From Polyangium spumosum (GTDB taxonomy: Bacteria; Myxococcota_A; Polyangia; Polyangiales; Polyangiaceae), in NCBI RefSeq assembly GCF_009649845.1, contig NZ_WJIE01000001.1:1349054-1413053 (forward strand): DNA of 64,000 nt, read 5' to 3'. This document shows positions 20,265 to 29,171 of the stretch, piece by piece. The notes under the pieces were generated by a model. It was not told the DNA's origin. It did no database searches and worked only from the letters and a program-made list of their open reading frames with translations. The position numbers were made by a program, and so were the translations under genes. Each line of letters starts with the position of its first letter. The first letter of the stretch is position 1.

Positions 20265-21473
20265 ATGCGCGACGACCGATACCACCGCCGCCTCTTCGTG
20301 TTCCTCGGCGTCGCGAGCTTCTTCGAGGGGTTCGACACCTTCGCCCTCACCCAGCTCCTGCCCGCCATCCGCGCCGAAATGGGCCTGTCCCCGAGCGGTG
20401 CCGGCTGGCTCGTCGGCGTCATCATGGCCGGCTCGATCCTCTCCTACGCGCTCGTCCGGTACGCCGATCGCGCGGGGAGGCGCGGCGTCCTCGCGGTCAC
20501 GATCCTCGGCTACGCCGTCTGCACCGCGCTCACCGCGCTCTCCCGCGGGCCCTTCACGTTCGGCGCCGCCCAGGTCGCCGCGCGGTTTTTCCTCATCGCC
20601 GAGTGGTCGCTCTCCCTCGTCGTCGCCGCCGAGGAGTTCCCCGCCGATCGCCGCGGCCTGTACATCGGCGTGCTGAATGCACTGACCGGCGTCGGCGCCA
20701 TCGTCTGCGCGGGGATCACGCCCGCCGTGGTCGCCTCGCCGCTCGGCTGGCGTGGCATCTACGTGCTCGGCACGGCGCCGCTCTTCTTGCTCGCCGTCGC
20801 CCGCAGATCCCTGCGCGAGACGCGCCGCTTCACCGAGCAGGTCGAGGGCACGAGCCTCGTGAACAGGTCCTTCACGCGGATCCTCGCGCCTCCCCACCGC
20901 GACCGCATGCTCCTGCTCGCGGTCATCTGGATGCTCACCTACGCCTGCACCACGAACGCGATCACCTTCTGGAAAGAACACGCGATGGGGGAACGCGCCT
21001 ACACGGAGGGGCGCGTGGGGCTCTACATCTCCATCGCCGCCATCGCCGGAATGCCGTTCGCATTCGCCGCCGCGAAGCTGCTCGACACCCTCGGGCGGCG
21101 CGGCGCCTCGATCCTCATTTACCTCTCGGTCGTGGCCGGCACGCTCGGTTGTTATCTCGCGGGGTCCTCCGCCGTCGTCCTCGTCTCGCTCGTCCTCGCC
21201 ATGGGCGGCATCACCGCGACGGGCTCCGTGCTCGCCGCCTACAACGCCGAGCTTTTCCCCACGGAGCTGCGCAGCGACGCTTTCGGCTGGTCGAACCACC
21301 TCTTCGGCCGCACCGCGCAGGTCGTCACGCCCGTGCTCGTCGGGTACGCCGCCGAATCCGTGGGGTGGGGCAAGGCCGTCGCTTCCACGGTCGTCTTCCC
21401 GGCCCTCGCGCTCGCCCTGATCCTCCTCACATTGCCGGAGACGCGGGGTCGCGAGCTGGAAGATATCGCCTGA
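20265..21473 (+). CDS. MFS transporter (sugar/metabolite porter type)
   Basis: A 402-aa transporter with about 12 membrane helices. Family signatures: GVASFFEGFDTF in TM1, the loop YADRAGRRGVL between TM2 and TM3 (DRxGRR), a central cytoplasmic loop with RSLRETRRF, DTLGRRGASI in the second half, and AAYNAELFPTELRS, typical of the sugar porter/AAHS-MHS groups. Start at 20265 excludes a short N-terminal extension that lacks a ribosome-binding site. Substrate is not identifiable. The next gene begins 21 bp after the stop but appears to have its own promoter. Inner-membrane, proton-coupled transport is inferred from the family. Confidence 0.9.
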   Translation: MRDDRYHRRLFVFLGVASFFEGFDTFALTQLLPAIRAEMGLSPSGAGWLVGVIMAGSILSYALVRYADRAGRRGVLAVTILGYAVCTALTALSRGPFTFGAAQVAARFFLIAEWSLSLVVAAEEFPADRRGLYIGVLNALTGVGAIVCAGITPAVVASPLGWRGIYVLGTAPLFLLAVARRSLRETRRFTEQVEGTSLVNRSFTRILAPPHRDRMLLLAVIWMLTYACTTNAITFWKEHAMGERAYTEGRVGLYISIAAIAGMPFAFAAAKLLDTLGRRGASILIYLSVVAGTLGCYLAGSSAVVLVSLVLAMGGITATGSVLAAYNAELFPTELRSDAFGWSNHLFGRTAQVVTPVLVGYAAESVGWGKAVASTVVFPALALALILLTLPETRGRELEDIA

Positions 21474-21479
21474 GGCGCG

Positions 21480-21488
21480 TGCTATCGT
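21480..21488 (+). promoter_or_regulatory. extended -10 before membrane-protein gene
   Basis: TGC-TATCGT (21480-21488) ends 6 nt before the ATG at 21495, so the transcript would begin at or next to the start codon. No -35 is visible. Overlaps the end of the MFS gene region. Confidence 0.35.
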
Positions 21489-21494
21489 GCACGC

Positions 21495-22346
21495 ATGGCC
21501 GAATTCGACGTCCACGCCTACGGTCCGGCCGCGCGGACCTTGGCCGTGGCCCTTCGCCTCGCCGCCCTGCTCAACGTCCTCTACGTGGCCGCCCATATCG
21601 TCGGCGATATGGTGACCGGCTCGAAGACCGCGCCGCCGCTCGCCGTCGCCTCCGGTATCGCCCTCTTCTCCGGCGGCCCCCTCCTCGTCGCCTTCCTCCT
21701 CGGCAGGGCTCACCGCGGCAAAGCCCAGATCGGGCCCGAGAGGCTCGCCATCGACCTCCGCCGCGAGCGATTCGAGATTCCCATGGCATCCATCGAGGGC
21801 GTCCGTCCCTGGCGATTGCCCCTGCCCGGCCCGGGGATCCGGCTCGTGCTCGGCTCGAATCGCTCTTTCCAGCGCCGCCTCGCGCTCCGGGATCCGGCGG
21901 GGCTGCTAAAAGCCCTCGGCGAGGTGCTACCGGCGGCCCGCCTCGCGCTCGATCACCCCGCGATCCGCTTCGCCGAGGCGCGGCGCGCGCACGGAAGACG
22001 GAGATGGCCCTATTTCGTGGCGAAATACGGGGTCCTCCCGCTGGCCCTGGCGATCGTCCTTTTCCGACTGCACCAGTACATCGTATTTGGTGGCCCCTTC
22101 GGGCAATACCACCTCATGGGCCTCGGCCCGTACGTCAGCGCATTCCTCCTGCGGTGGGTGGGCGTGCTCGGCGCGCTCGTCGTGTACGCGGGGCTCGTAC
22201 GTATCGTCGTGGAGGTGCTCTCGCTCGGCCTCTCGTACCTGCTCCCCGGTCGCGCAAAGGGCGTCCGCCGCGCCGCCGAGATCCTCGCGGACGTCGCCTA
22301 TTTCATGCTCGTCCCCGGCTACGTCCTCTCGCACCTGCTCGCCTGA
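21495..22346 (+). CDS. hypothetical multi-pass membrane protein
   Basis: A 283-aa protein with about five membrane segments (near 20-40, 50-72, 175-195, 215-240 and 255-275) and a cytoplasmic-looking middle (70-165) with PMASIEGVRPWRLPLPGPGIRLVLGS-type sequence suggesting a PH-like fold, an inference. Its final 44 bp overlap the convergent lnt gene. Probably belongs to the envelope; no named family recognised. A leaderless start is suggested by the promoter position. Confidence 0.75.
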   Translation: MAEFDVHAYGPAARTLAVALRLAALLNVLYVAAHIVGDMVTGSKTAPPLAVASGIALFSGGPLLVAFLLGRAHRGKAQIGPERLAIDLRRERFEIPMASIEGVRPWRLPLPGPGIRLVLGSNRSFQRRLALRDPAGLLKALGEVLPAARLALDHPAIRFAEARRAHGRRRWPYFVAKYGVLPLALAIVLFRLHQYIVFGGPFGQYHLMGLGPYVSAFLLRWVGVLGALVVYAGLVRIVVEVLSLGLSYLLPGRAKGVRRAAEILADVAYFMLVPGYVLSHLLA

Positions 22347-23997
22347 GCCGGCCCGCGCGCCACCACGTTTGGCCGAGCAAGAGCGCCACGAGCGCGAGCA
22401 ACACGGGCGCGCGCAGGTGCCCGAAGGCGACCATCGGCGTCACCACGCGCGCGCCGCGCGGGACCTCGGCGGCGAGCGTGTCCTCCTGGTCGAAGCGCGT
22501 CCGCGCGAGGAGCTCCCCGTCGGGCGAGACGATCGCCGAAATGCCGGAGTTCGTCGCGCGGACCTGCGGCAGGCGCGTCTCGATGCTGCGAAACGCGGCC
22601 GAGACGAGGTGGAGCCGCGGCGCGCGCCCGTCGGGGAACCACGAGTCGTTCGAGAGCGTCACGATGAGATCGGCCCCCTTCGCCGCGCCCTCGGCGACGA
22701 AGCCGGGGAAAAGGACGTCGTAACAGATGAGCGGCAAGGTCTTGATCTCGCCGTGCACGGACGAATTCACCCGCACGACCTGCGCGCCCGGCCCCCGCTT
22801 CCAGTGCCCCGCCCAGGGCATCGCGCCGCGCACGGCGGGTGAATCGAGCAGCGGCGGGACCCACTCGGTGAGCGGAAAGAGCATCCGCTTGCGGTACGAG
22901 GCGCGCGCCACTTTGCCGTTCGGATCGTTCGTCAGGAAGAACGCCGCGTTGTACTCGTCGTCTCCTTCGGCCTCGTAGGCCCCGAAGACGAGCGGGACGC
23001 CCGTCTTCGCCACGTACACGCCGATCTCCTCGTCGAAGGCCGCGCCCGCCTCGCTCTTCGGCGCGCCGAACGTCGTCGGGTAGACGGTCTCGGGCCAGAC
23101 GAGGAGGTCGAGGGGCTTCCGCGCGCGAATGCCGTCCGAGAGCTTGAAATGTGCATCGAGGATCGTGCGGACGGTCTCGAAGGCGCCCTTCTCGGCGCGG
23201 AGTTTGTCGTAACTCGTGATGTTCGCCTGGACGATGCCGACCGTGATCGCGGCCCCCCCGTTCGCGGCGGCGAGCGCGGCGAGCCGCGCGCGGCCATGAC
23301 CGAACCAGGCGAGTACGGCGAGCAGCACGAGCGCCGCCGGCAGGGCCGGATGATCGGCGCCCCGGGCCTTCGGGGCCCGCGCGAGGCGCACGATCGAATG
23401 GGTGAGGCCCTCGTTCACGAGGAGCAAGACGAACGAGAGGCCGTGTACGCCGACGAGCTCGGCTCCTTGACGAAAAGCGGCCGAGGGATGGAGGCCAAGC
23501 GCCACGGTGTCGAAAAAGAGCTTGGGGAAGACGAGCTCGACGCCGACGTACGCCGCGGAGGCGGCGATCGCGGCCCGGAGCGTGGTATGGGCCTGGTCGG
23601 CGCGACGCACGGCGAGGCGCACGAGGGCAAACGCCAGAAACTGCGGCTGGAGCAGGGGCGCGAGGAGCAAAAAGAGAGGCCAGACGAGGTCGGGCGAGGC
23701 GCCCGCATACGAGGCCGCTGCCTCGGGGAACCAGGGAAAGACGAGCGCCACGGAGAAGACGCTCATCAGGGCGCCGGAGAGCAGCGCGTCACGGCGGCGC
23801 TCGACGCGTTCCATCGTGAGGAGCCAGGGCACGAACACGAAAAAACATGCGAGATACGACGAGGGCGTCGTGCGGCTGCAAATCGAGAGCAGATACGCCG
23901 AGGCGAACGCGCCGAGCGAGAGGATCAACAATCGATCACGGAGGCGCTTCGTTTTCCAGACCCGGCGCAGGCGCTTCGTGAGGGCGACGGCGCTCAT
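22303..23997 (-). CDS. lnt: apolipoprotein N-acyltransferase
   Basis: A 564-aa inner-membrane enzyme that adds the third acyl chain to the N-terminal Cys of lipoproteins, the last maturation step before Lol-type sorting. The N-terminal half has about six to seven membrane helices; the periplasmic nitrilase-fold domain starts about 252 (VGIVQANI). The catalytic triad is visible: Glu303 in VWPET, Lys370 in YRKRMLFPLTE, and Cys425 in LICYDVLFP. A final helix lies near 540. It is last in an operon: its ATG overlaps the stop of the preceding membrane protein (ATGA at 23994-23997). Its abundance of lipoprotein clients in this window fits. It overlaps the convergent gene by 44 bp. Confidence 0.95.
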   Translation of the reverse strand: MSAVALTKRLRRVWKTKRLRDRLLILSLGAFASAYLLSICSRTTPSSYLACFFVFVPWLLTMERVERRRDALLSGALMSVFSVALVFPWFPEAAASYAGASPDLVWPLFLLLAPLLQPQFLAFALVRLAVRRADQAHTTLRAAIAASAAYVGVELVFPKLFFDTVALGLHPSAAFRQGAELVGVHGLSFVLLLVNEGLTHSIVRLARAPKARGADHPALPAALVLLAVLAWFGHGRARLAALAAANGGAAITVGIVQANITSYDKLRAEKGAFETVRTILDAHFKLSDGIRARKPLDLLVWPETVYPTTFGAPKSEAGAAFDEEIGVYVAKTGVPLVFGAYEAEGDDEYNAAFFLTNDPNGKVARASYRKRMLFPLTEWVPPLLDSPAVRGAMPWAGHWKRGPGAQVVRVNSSVHGEIKTLPLICYDVLFPGFVAEGAAKGADLIVTLSNDSWFPDGRAPRLHLVSAAFRSIETRLPQVRATNSGISAIVSPDGELLARTRFDQEDTLAAEVPRGARVVTPMVAFGHLRAPVLLALVALLLGQTWWRAGRLRRAGARGRSRGRA

Positions 23998-24779
23998 GGC
24001 TCCTCCCCGTCCGCGTTTTTTTCCTCCTCGACGTCGGTTTGTCCGGGATCGGCGTTCGAGGCGGGGCCCTGTTCGTCGCGGTCCGCGTACGCGTCCTCGG
24101 GGACCTCGAGCGTGGCGAGGGGCAACCCTTCCGGAGCCATGTCCGGCGGGACGACCCGATCGGGCGGGAGCGGGATCGGCTGGCCCTTCTCGTCGACGAG
24201 CTCGTAATCGGGGTGGTAGAGCAAGATGGGCTCGAGCATCCGGCCCTTGTCGGTGGCCTGGTAATGACGCACGTAGCCGGGCGGCAGCGAAAAATCTTCG
24301 GGGACGACGAGGCCCTGCTTGATCTTCTTCGTGCCGGGCAAGGGAAACGCGTGAATGCCCGTCTTGCCTCTCGGCGCGCCCTCCTCGCCGACCTCGTCGG
24401 GATCATCGTCCGGTTCGTCCGGAGGCACCTCGGCCTCCGGATCCGGCTCGTCAGCCCCGATCGCGCGTGTATTCGGCGCGCTCGGGGCCTCCGGGGAAGG
24501 TCGCGCCGCGATGAGCCGGAGCATCGGAGCGCCCTTGGGGCGCGCCGGCGCGCGCGCCTCCACGGTTTGTCCAGGCTTCGGCCCCGAGGCCACCTCCGCG
24601 GGCGAGGGCTCGCGCCATTTCCACGACAGAAACGCGAGGATCCCCGCGGCGACGAGGCCGAGGCCGATCGGCCCCCCGGGGAGACGGCCCCGCCGGTGCT
24701 CGACATGGACGACGCCGTCCCGGTCGACGGAGCGCCGTACGGATCCACGCGAGCGCTCGGCAGGGCGTCTCTTCACCAT
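23994..24779 (-). CDS. single-pass membrane protein, Pro/Glu-rich
   Basis: A 261-aa protein: basic N-terminus, one membrane segment about 37-55 (GPIGLGLVAAGILAFLSW), then a long low-complexity acidic stretch (PDPEAEVPPDEPDDDPDEVGEEG) and a conserved-looking C-terminal portion (FPLPGTKKIKQGLVV, PPGYVRHYQATDKGRMLEPIL). The start at 24779 is 7 bp past the SGNH hydrolase stop, and its stop overlaps the lnt start by 4 bp. Operon position suggests an envelope role. No family recognised. Confidence 0.75.
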   Translation of the reverse strand: MVKRRPAERSRGSVRRSVDRDGVVHVEHRRGRLPGGPIGLGLVAAGILAFLSWKWREPSPAEVASGPKPGQTVEARAPARPKGAPMLRLIAARPSPEAPSAPNTRAIGADEPDPEAEVPPDEPDDDPDEVGEEGAPRGKTGIHAFPLPGTKKIKQGLVVPEDFSLPPGYVRHYQATDKGRMLEPILLYHPDYELVDEKGQPIPLPPDRVVPPDMAPEGLPLATLEVPEDAYADRDEQGPASNADPGQTDVEEEKNADGEEP

Positions 24780-24786
24780 GGGACGA

Positions 24787-25893
24787 TCAGGGCGTGAGCG
24801 GGTTGAAGAGCGAATGCGCCCAGCCGGCGCGCTCGTGGCCGTACCTGTTCCAGATCGGGTTCTTCCCGCCCACGATCTGGCTGCCCGAATACTCCGGCGC
24901 GCCCGAGCCCGTGCCCGTGCCGCCGAAGAGGCCCACGTAAATGGTGCTGCCATAATACGTGGGGTGCGTGTTGTCGGAGAGGATGTAGTCGTAGCTCGTG
25001 CTCGCGTTCGCGAAATGGGTGTTCGCGTCCCGGATCGTGCCGCGCAGCGTGCTCGTGATACGCGTCACGTAGGCGTCCTCGGTCTCGCCCGGGATGTAAC
25101 GGAGCCCGTCGGCGTCGATCTTTCCGTCACCATTCGAATCGTAGTCGGCGCCCATGTACTCCGCGAACGCGTCGACGCAGTCGAACCCGTACTGGGCCGC
25201 GAACTTGCAGGCCCGGTAATTGCTGCGGGCCAGGCGCGGGAACATGGCGTTTTGTTTGTTGATCTTCTGCCCCGTCGACGCGTCCGTGCAGCTCGAGAGC
25301 CCGTCGTCGGCTGCGTAGCCGGGGTAGTAGAGGTTCATGATCATCTTCTTCTTCGTCGCGGCGTTCGCGTTCGTGTTGATGAACTGCATCGCGAGCTCCT
25401 GGTACTTCGTGCAGTTCGCGAGCGCCGTGTCGAGGACGCCGTAGTTGCAGGTGCCGCTCTGGCCGGCGAAGCTGTCGCGCGCCTGGAGGAAGTCGTTGCC
25501 GCACATCTCGAAGGTGACGACACGCGTGTTCGTCGACTGCATGTACGACTTCTCCTTGACGATCTTGTTGTTGTAGATGTCGTCCGCCTTCGCGCCGGAC
25601 TTCGTGCGCCGGACGACCTCGATGTCGCTGTTCCAGCTATTCGAGAGATATTCACCCTGGACCCAGGTGGCGGCGCGCTTGTCGACGTTGGACAAGCTAC
25701 CATTGTACCCGGCGAAGATGGAGTCGCCGTACGCAACGACGCGATATTTTGCCGTCGTACCCGATCGGTCGATCGTCCACGAGCTGTTCTGCGTCAATGT
25801 ATTGGCCAACGCTTCGCGGCCCCCCAGCAGGATCCCGAGCGAAAGAACGGCCTGACCGAGGCGCAGGGCCGCGGATTGGGACATGGTGCGCAT
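24787..25893 (-). CDS. secreted SGNH/GDSL-family hydrolase
   Basis: A 368-aa exported esterase/lipase-like enzyme. Signal peptide ends about REALA at residue 30. SGNH blocks: Ser58 in AYGDSIFAG (block I), Asn in CGND (about 133, block III), and the Asp/His pair in SDNTHPTYYG (about 315, block V). An EF-hand/dockerin-like loop DSNGDGKIDADG lies near residue 235, so calcium may stabilise it. Several Cys probably form disulfides. Start at 25893 has GGAGAGG 10 nt upstream. First gene of a three-gene operon ending in lnt. A 9-bp perfect dyad sits immediately before its ribosome-binding site. Confidence 0.88.
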   Translation of the reverse strand: MRTMSQSAALRLGQAVLSLGILLGGREALANTLTQNSSWTIDRSGTTAKYRVVAYGDSIFAGYNGSLSNVDKRAATWVQGEYLSNSWNSDIEVVRRTKSGAKADDIYNNKIVKEKSYMQSTNTRVVTFEMCGNDFLQARDSFAGQSGTCNYGVLDTALANCTKYQELAMQFINTNANAATKKKMIMNLYYPGYAADDGLSSCTDASTGQKINKQNAMFPRLARSNYRACKFAAQYGFDCVDAFAEYMGADYDSNGDGKIDADGLRYIPGETEDAYVTRITSTLRGTIRDANTHFANASTSYDYILSDNTHPTYYGSTIYVGLFGGTGTGSGAPEYSGSQIVGGKNPIWNRYGHERAGWAHSLFNPLTP

Positions 25894-25907
25894 GACGTGC
25901 CTCTCCT

Positions 25908-25929
25908 CGACGATCGAGCGCGATCGTCG
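25908..25929. promoter_or_regulatory. perfect 9-bp inverted repeat before SGNH hydrolase gene
   Basis: Arms CGACGATCG (25908-25916) and its complement (25921-25929), loop AGCG. It lies within about 35 bp of the ATG at 25893, next to the Shine-Dalgarno. It could be an operator or an mRNA hairpin gating translation. Confidence 0.5.
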
Positions 25930-25991
25930 TCATGACGTGAATCGTAAGCATCGGCGCGTGGGCAACGGAAACCACGGGCCGCCGGCCATTG

Positions 25992-26011
25992 AATCGTCGA
26001 ATGCGACGATT
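25992..26011. promoter_or_regulatory. second inverted repeat sharing the CGACGAT half-site
   Basis: Arms AATCGTCG (25992-25999) and CGACGATT (26004-26011), loop AATG. The half-site CGACGAT is the same as in the dyad at 25908-25929 but in the opposite orientation. Together they suggest two binding sites for one regulator in the divergent region between the SGNH hydrolase and DUF4230 genes. Confidence 0.4.
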
Positions 26012-26106
26012 GTCAATCGGCACGATTCCGTATGCTGTCCGTGGAATGTCGCGCGACCACCGGAAGCAGGCACGACGCATCGCGAAATGGTGAGGTGGCC
26101 TTTTGC

Positions 26107-26115
26107 TGCTACACT
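26107..26115 (+). promoter_or_regulatory. extended -10 before DUF4230 gene
   Basis: TGC-TACACT (26107-26115), an extended -10, ends 7 nt before the GTG at 26123, predicting a leaderless mRNA. No -35 was seen. Confidence 0.4.
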
Positions 26116-26122
26116 CGACGTC

Positions 26123-26791
26123 GTGCCCGATCCCTCGTCCGAGCGCTCGCCCCATCCGCTGAAGAAGGTCCTGGGCTCCCTGCTCGCCCCGTCTCGGATG
26201 CTCGCCTACGTCGTGGCCGCCACGCTCGCCGTCGCGCTCGTCGTCCTCCTGCCGAGGTTGCTCTCGCCGCCGCCGGATCACGTGATCACGGAGCGCCCGA
26301 CGCCGTCGTTGCTGCTCGCCATCCGCGAGGTGTCGCGGCTGGAGACGGCCGAGGTGCACGTGGAGAAGGTCGTCGACCTGACGGATCGGCAAAGCGCGTT
26401 CTTCGGGCTCGTGGAGGCCAAAGACGCGCTGCTCCTCGTGGCCGTCGGGCGCGCGGTCGTCGGGGTGGATCTCGGAAAGATGCGCGAAGAGGACGTGGCG
26501 TTCGACCCGAAGACCGGGGTCGCGCGGCTCGATCTGCCCGAGCCCGAGGTGCTGTCGGCGATGCTCGACGAGGACGGGACGTACGTGTTCGCGCGCTCGA
26601 CGGACCTGCTCGCGAAGCGGAACGAGCAGCTCGAGGCGAACGCCCGCAGGCAAGCGCAACGCGCGATCGAGGCGGCCGCGCGGACGCCGGACGTGATGCG
26701 CCGAGCGCGGGCGCAAGCGGAGAAGCAGCTCACGGCGCTGGCGAGGGCGCTCGGCGCGAAGCAGGTCGAGGTGCGGTTCGTCGCGCGTTAG
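26123..26791 (+). CDS. DUF4230-family membrane-anchored protein
   Basis: About 222 aa. The GTG at 26123 is favoured by the promoter-like sequence just upstream; ATG at 26087 is the alternative. One membrane segment about 25-46 (LAYVVAATLAVALVVLLPRL) followed by a soluble domain with PSLLLAIREVSRLETAEVHVEKVVDL and ALLLVAVGRAVVGVDLGKM, characteristic of DUF4230. C-terminal half is helical and charged (KRNEQLEANARRQAQ), suggesting a coiled coil. Role unknown in the family. Convergent with, and overlapping by 4 bp, the spermidine-synthase-like gene. Confidence 0.8.
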   Translation: MPDPSSERSPHPLKKVLGSLLAPSRMLAYVVAATLAVALVVLLPRLLSPPPDHVITERPTPSLLLAIREVSRLETAEVHVEKVVDLTDRQSAFFGLVEAKDALLLVAVGRAVVGVDLGKMREEDVAFDPKTGVARLDLPEPEVLSAMLDEDGTYVFARSTDLLAKRNEQLEANARRQAQRAIEAAARTPDVMRRARAQAEKQLTALARALGAKQVEVRFVAR

Positions 26792-27438
26792 CCCGGACGT
26801 CGCCCCACGTAGGCCCGCGCGCGCACGACCCCGCGCTCGTGGAGCGGGAGGATCGAGGGCGAGAAGCCGGCCTTGCGTAGCTCGGCGAGGAAGGCATCGG
26901 CCGGATAACCGCTCCACACGGCGTACGTGCCGCCCGGGCGGAGCGCCTCGTAGGCGGCGCGGAGGCCCGCCTGCGTGTAGAGGCGCGCGTTCGTCCGGAA
27001 GGACGCCCAGCCCGGGCCGTTGTCGACGTCGAGCAGGATGGCGTCGAGCCCCGAACGACGGCCGATCTCCTCGGAGACGTCACCCTGCACGAGCTCGACG
27101 CGCGGATCGTCGAGCACGCCCGGGGCCACGTGCGAGAGCTCGCCGCGGACGATCTCCACCACGGCGCGGAGCTTCTCCACGATGACGACACGCGCCTCGG
27201 GCCCCAGGGCCGCCAGCGCGGCGGCGAGGGTCGCGCCGAACCCGAGCCCGCCGATCAGGACCGTGGGCGCGAGGCCCGCCCCGAGGGAGCCGGCGAGGGC
27301 GCCGAACGCCCGCTCGGTTTCGAGGGCTTTGCTGGAAAGGATGGGAGTTTGGCCGAGCAGGAGCTCGTGATGTGTGCCGAGATCACGGAGCACGAGCCGC
27401 TGACCGGCCTCTTCGAGGACACGAACGACGACAGCCAC
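26788..27438 (-). CDS. spermidine-synthase-like (SAM-fold) protein
   Basis: A 216-aa cytosolic protein with a Rossmann methyltransferase-type fold: LIGGLGFGATL (cofactor glycine loop about 62), VVIVEKLRAVVEIVR (acidic residue after strand 2), DPRVELVQGDV, and DAILLDVDNGPGW. This set resembles spermine/spermidine synthases, but the N-terminal beta-domain is very short and the catalytic Asp context (DxxDP) is replaced by DVDNGP, so the substrate is uncertain. It starts at 27438; the divergent pntA gene starts 50 bp away. Confidence 0.8.
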   Translation of the reverse strand: MAVVVRVLEEAGQRLVLRDLGTHHELLLGQTPILSSKALETERAFGALAGSLGAGLAPTVLIGGLGFGATLAAALAALGPEARVVIVEKLRAVVEIVRGELSHVAPGVLDDPRVELVQGDVSEEIGRRSGLDAILLDVDNGPGWASFRTNARLYTQAGLRAAYEALRPGGTYAVWSGYPADAFLAELRKAGFSPSILPLHERGVVRARAYVGRRPG

Positions 27439-27487
27439 CGCCGGAGTCTACCCCGGCCCCGACAATTTCCCGTACACTCGCGCCGCA

Positions 27488-29164
27488 ATGGTCGAAGAAG
27501 TGAAGGCAGGCGCGAACGCCGCGCCCTCCGCGGAGCCGACGAGCGGGGCGCAGAAGCCAGGGGGGTCGGTGAAGGACGCCGGAAGCGAGGCGAAGGTCTC
27601 CATCGGCGTGCTGAAGGAGATCGAGCCACGCGAGCGGCGCGTCGCGGCCACACCGGCGTCCGTCGGGAGGCTCGTGAAGATGGGCTGCGAGGTGATCGTC
27701 GAGAGCGGCGCGGGCGCCGCCGCGGGCTTCGAGGACGCGGCCTACGCAGAGGCGGGCGCGCGGATCGCGCCGAAGGCGGCCGACGTGCTGCGCGAGGCCG
27801 ACGTGATCACGAAGGTCCGCCCGCCGGCCGCGCACCCGGAGACGGGCGAGCACGAGGCAGATCTGTTCCGGCCCGGCCAGAAGCTCATCTCGTTCCTCTG
27901 GCCCGCGCAGAACAAGGAGCTCGTCGAGCGGCTCGGCAAGCGCAAGGCGACGGTGCTCGCGATGGACGCCGTCCCGCGCATCACGCGCGCGCAGAAGCTC
28001 GACGCGCTCAGCGCGACGGCGAACGTGAACGGCTACCGGGCCGTGATCGAGGCCGCGTCGCACTACGGGCGCCTGCTCGGCGGGCAGGTGACGGCCGCGG
28101 GGCGCATCAAGCCCGCGCAGGTCTTCATCATCGGCGCGGGCGTCGCGGGGCTCGCGGCGATCGGCGCCGCGCGCGCGCTCGGCGCGATGGTGAAGGCCTT
28201 CGACACGCGCCCCGTCGTGCGCGAGCAGGTCACGAGCATGGGCGCCGAGTTCGTCCCCTTCGAGTTCGACGGCGAGACGGGCGAAGGCCAGGGCGGCTAC
28301 GCGAAGGAGGTGAGCGACGCGTACCTCGCGGCCGAGCAGCAGCTCATCGCCGAGCACTGCAGGACGAGCGACATCGTCATCACGACCGCGCTGATCCCCG
28401 GGAAGAAGGCGCCGGAGCTCATCACGTCGGGCGCGGTCGTCGGCATGCACCGCGGCTCGGTGATCGTGGACCTCGCGGCCGAGCAAGGCGGCAACTGCGC
28501 GCTCACCGAGCGGGATCGCACGGTGGAGCGGTACGGCGTGACGATCGTGGGCCACACCGATCTCACGAGCCGGATGGCCCTGCAGGCGAGCGAGCTCTAC
28601 GCGATGACGATCGTCAACTTGCTCGACGAGATCATGGGCAAGAAGAAGACGTGGGAGCTCAACCTCGAGGACGAGATCCAGCGCGGGATGCTGGTCCTGC
28701 TCGAGGGTGAGCTCAAGTGGCCGCCGCCGCGGCCCGAGATCCGGGGCGGCGCGCCCGCGCCCGCGGCGCAAAAACCGCCCGCGCATCACCCGAAGCCGGA
28801 GGTCCCCGAGAGCCCGTGGCCCGCGCGGATCGGCACGGTCCTCGCGCTCGTGTTCCTCACGCCCGTTGGCCTCTTCGGCAGCCAGGAGCTCGTGCAACAC
28901 CTGACGGTCTTCCTGCTCGCGTGTGTCGTCGGCTGGCACCTCGTCTGGAACGTCACGCCCGCGCTCCACACGCCGCTGATGAGCGTCACCAACGCGATCA
29001 GCGGCATCATCCTGATCGGCGGCATGTTGCTCGCGGCGAACGTCGGCGGCGGCGGCGCGCCCGTCGCGGCCCTGCTCGGGGCCGTCGCGGTCCTGCTCGC
29101 GTCGATCAACGTGGCCGGTGGTTTCCTCGTGACGCAGCGGATGCTGCGCATGTTCCGCAAGTGA
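27488..29164 (+). CDS. pntA: NAD(P) transhydrogenase subunit alpha (fused form)
   Basis: A 558-aa alpha subunit of the proton-translocating transhydrogenase that moves hydride between NADH and NADP+ at the inner membrane. Residues about 37-410 are the NAD(H)-binding domain I: GVLKEIEPRERRVA, GGQVTAAGRIKPAQ, the Rossmann IIGAGVAGLAAIGAARALGA, and DVVITTALIPGKKAP (here DIVITTALIPGKK). After a Pro-rich linker (about 415-445) come the C-terminal membrane helices of domain II (FLTPVGLFG, LLACVVGW, SGIILIGGMLL, ASINVAGGFL). The order matches E. coli-type fused PntA, but it has an additional N-terminal Ala/Ser/Gly-rich tail of about 36 residues. A TACACT box 9 nt before the ATG suggests a near-leaderless start. 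pntB follows after 7 bp. Confidence 0.95.
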   Translation: MVEEVKAGANAAPSAEPTSGAQKPGGSVKDAGSEAKVSIGVLKEIEPRERRVAATPASVGRLVKMGCEVIVESGAGAAAGFEDAAYAEAGARIAPKAADVLREADVITKVRPPAAHPETGEHEADLFRPGQKLISFLWPAQNKELVERLGKRKATVLAMDAVPRITRAQKLDALSATANVNGYRAVIEAASHYGRLLGGQVTAAGRIKPAQVFIIGAGVAGLAAIGAARALGAMVKAFDTRPVVREQVTSMGAEFVPFEFDGETGEGQGGYAKEVSDAYLAAEQQLIAEHCRTSDIVITTALIPGKKAPELITSGAVVGMHRGSVIVDLAAEQGGNCALTERDRTVERYGVTIVGHTDLTSRMALQASELYAMTIVNLLDEIMGKKKTWELNLEDEIQRGMLVLLEGELKWPPPRPEIRGGAPAPAAQKPPAHHPKPEVPESPWPARIGTVLALVFLTPVGLFGSQELVQHLTVFLLACVVGWHLVWNVTPALHTPLMSVTNAISGIILIGGMLLAANVGGGGAPVAALLGAVAVLLASINVAGGFLVTQRMLRMFRK

Positions 29165-29171
29165 GAGGCCG

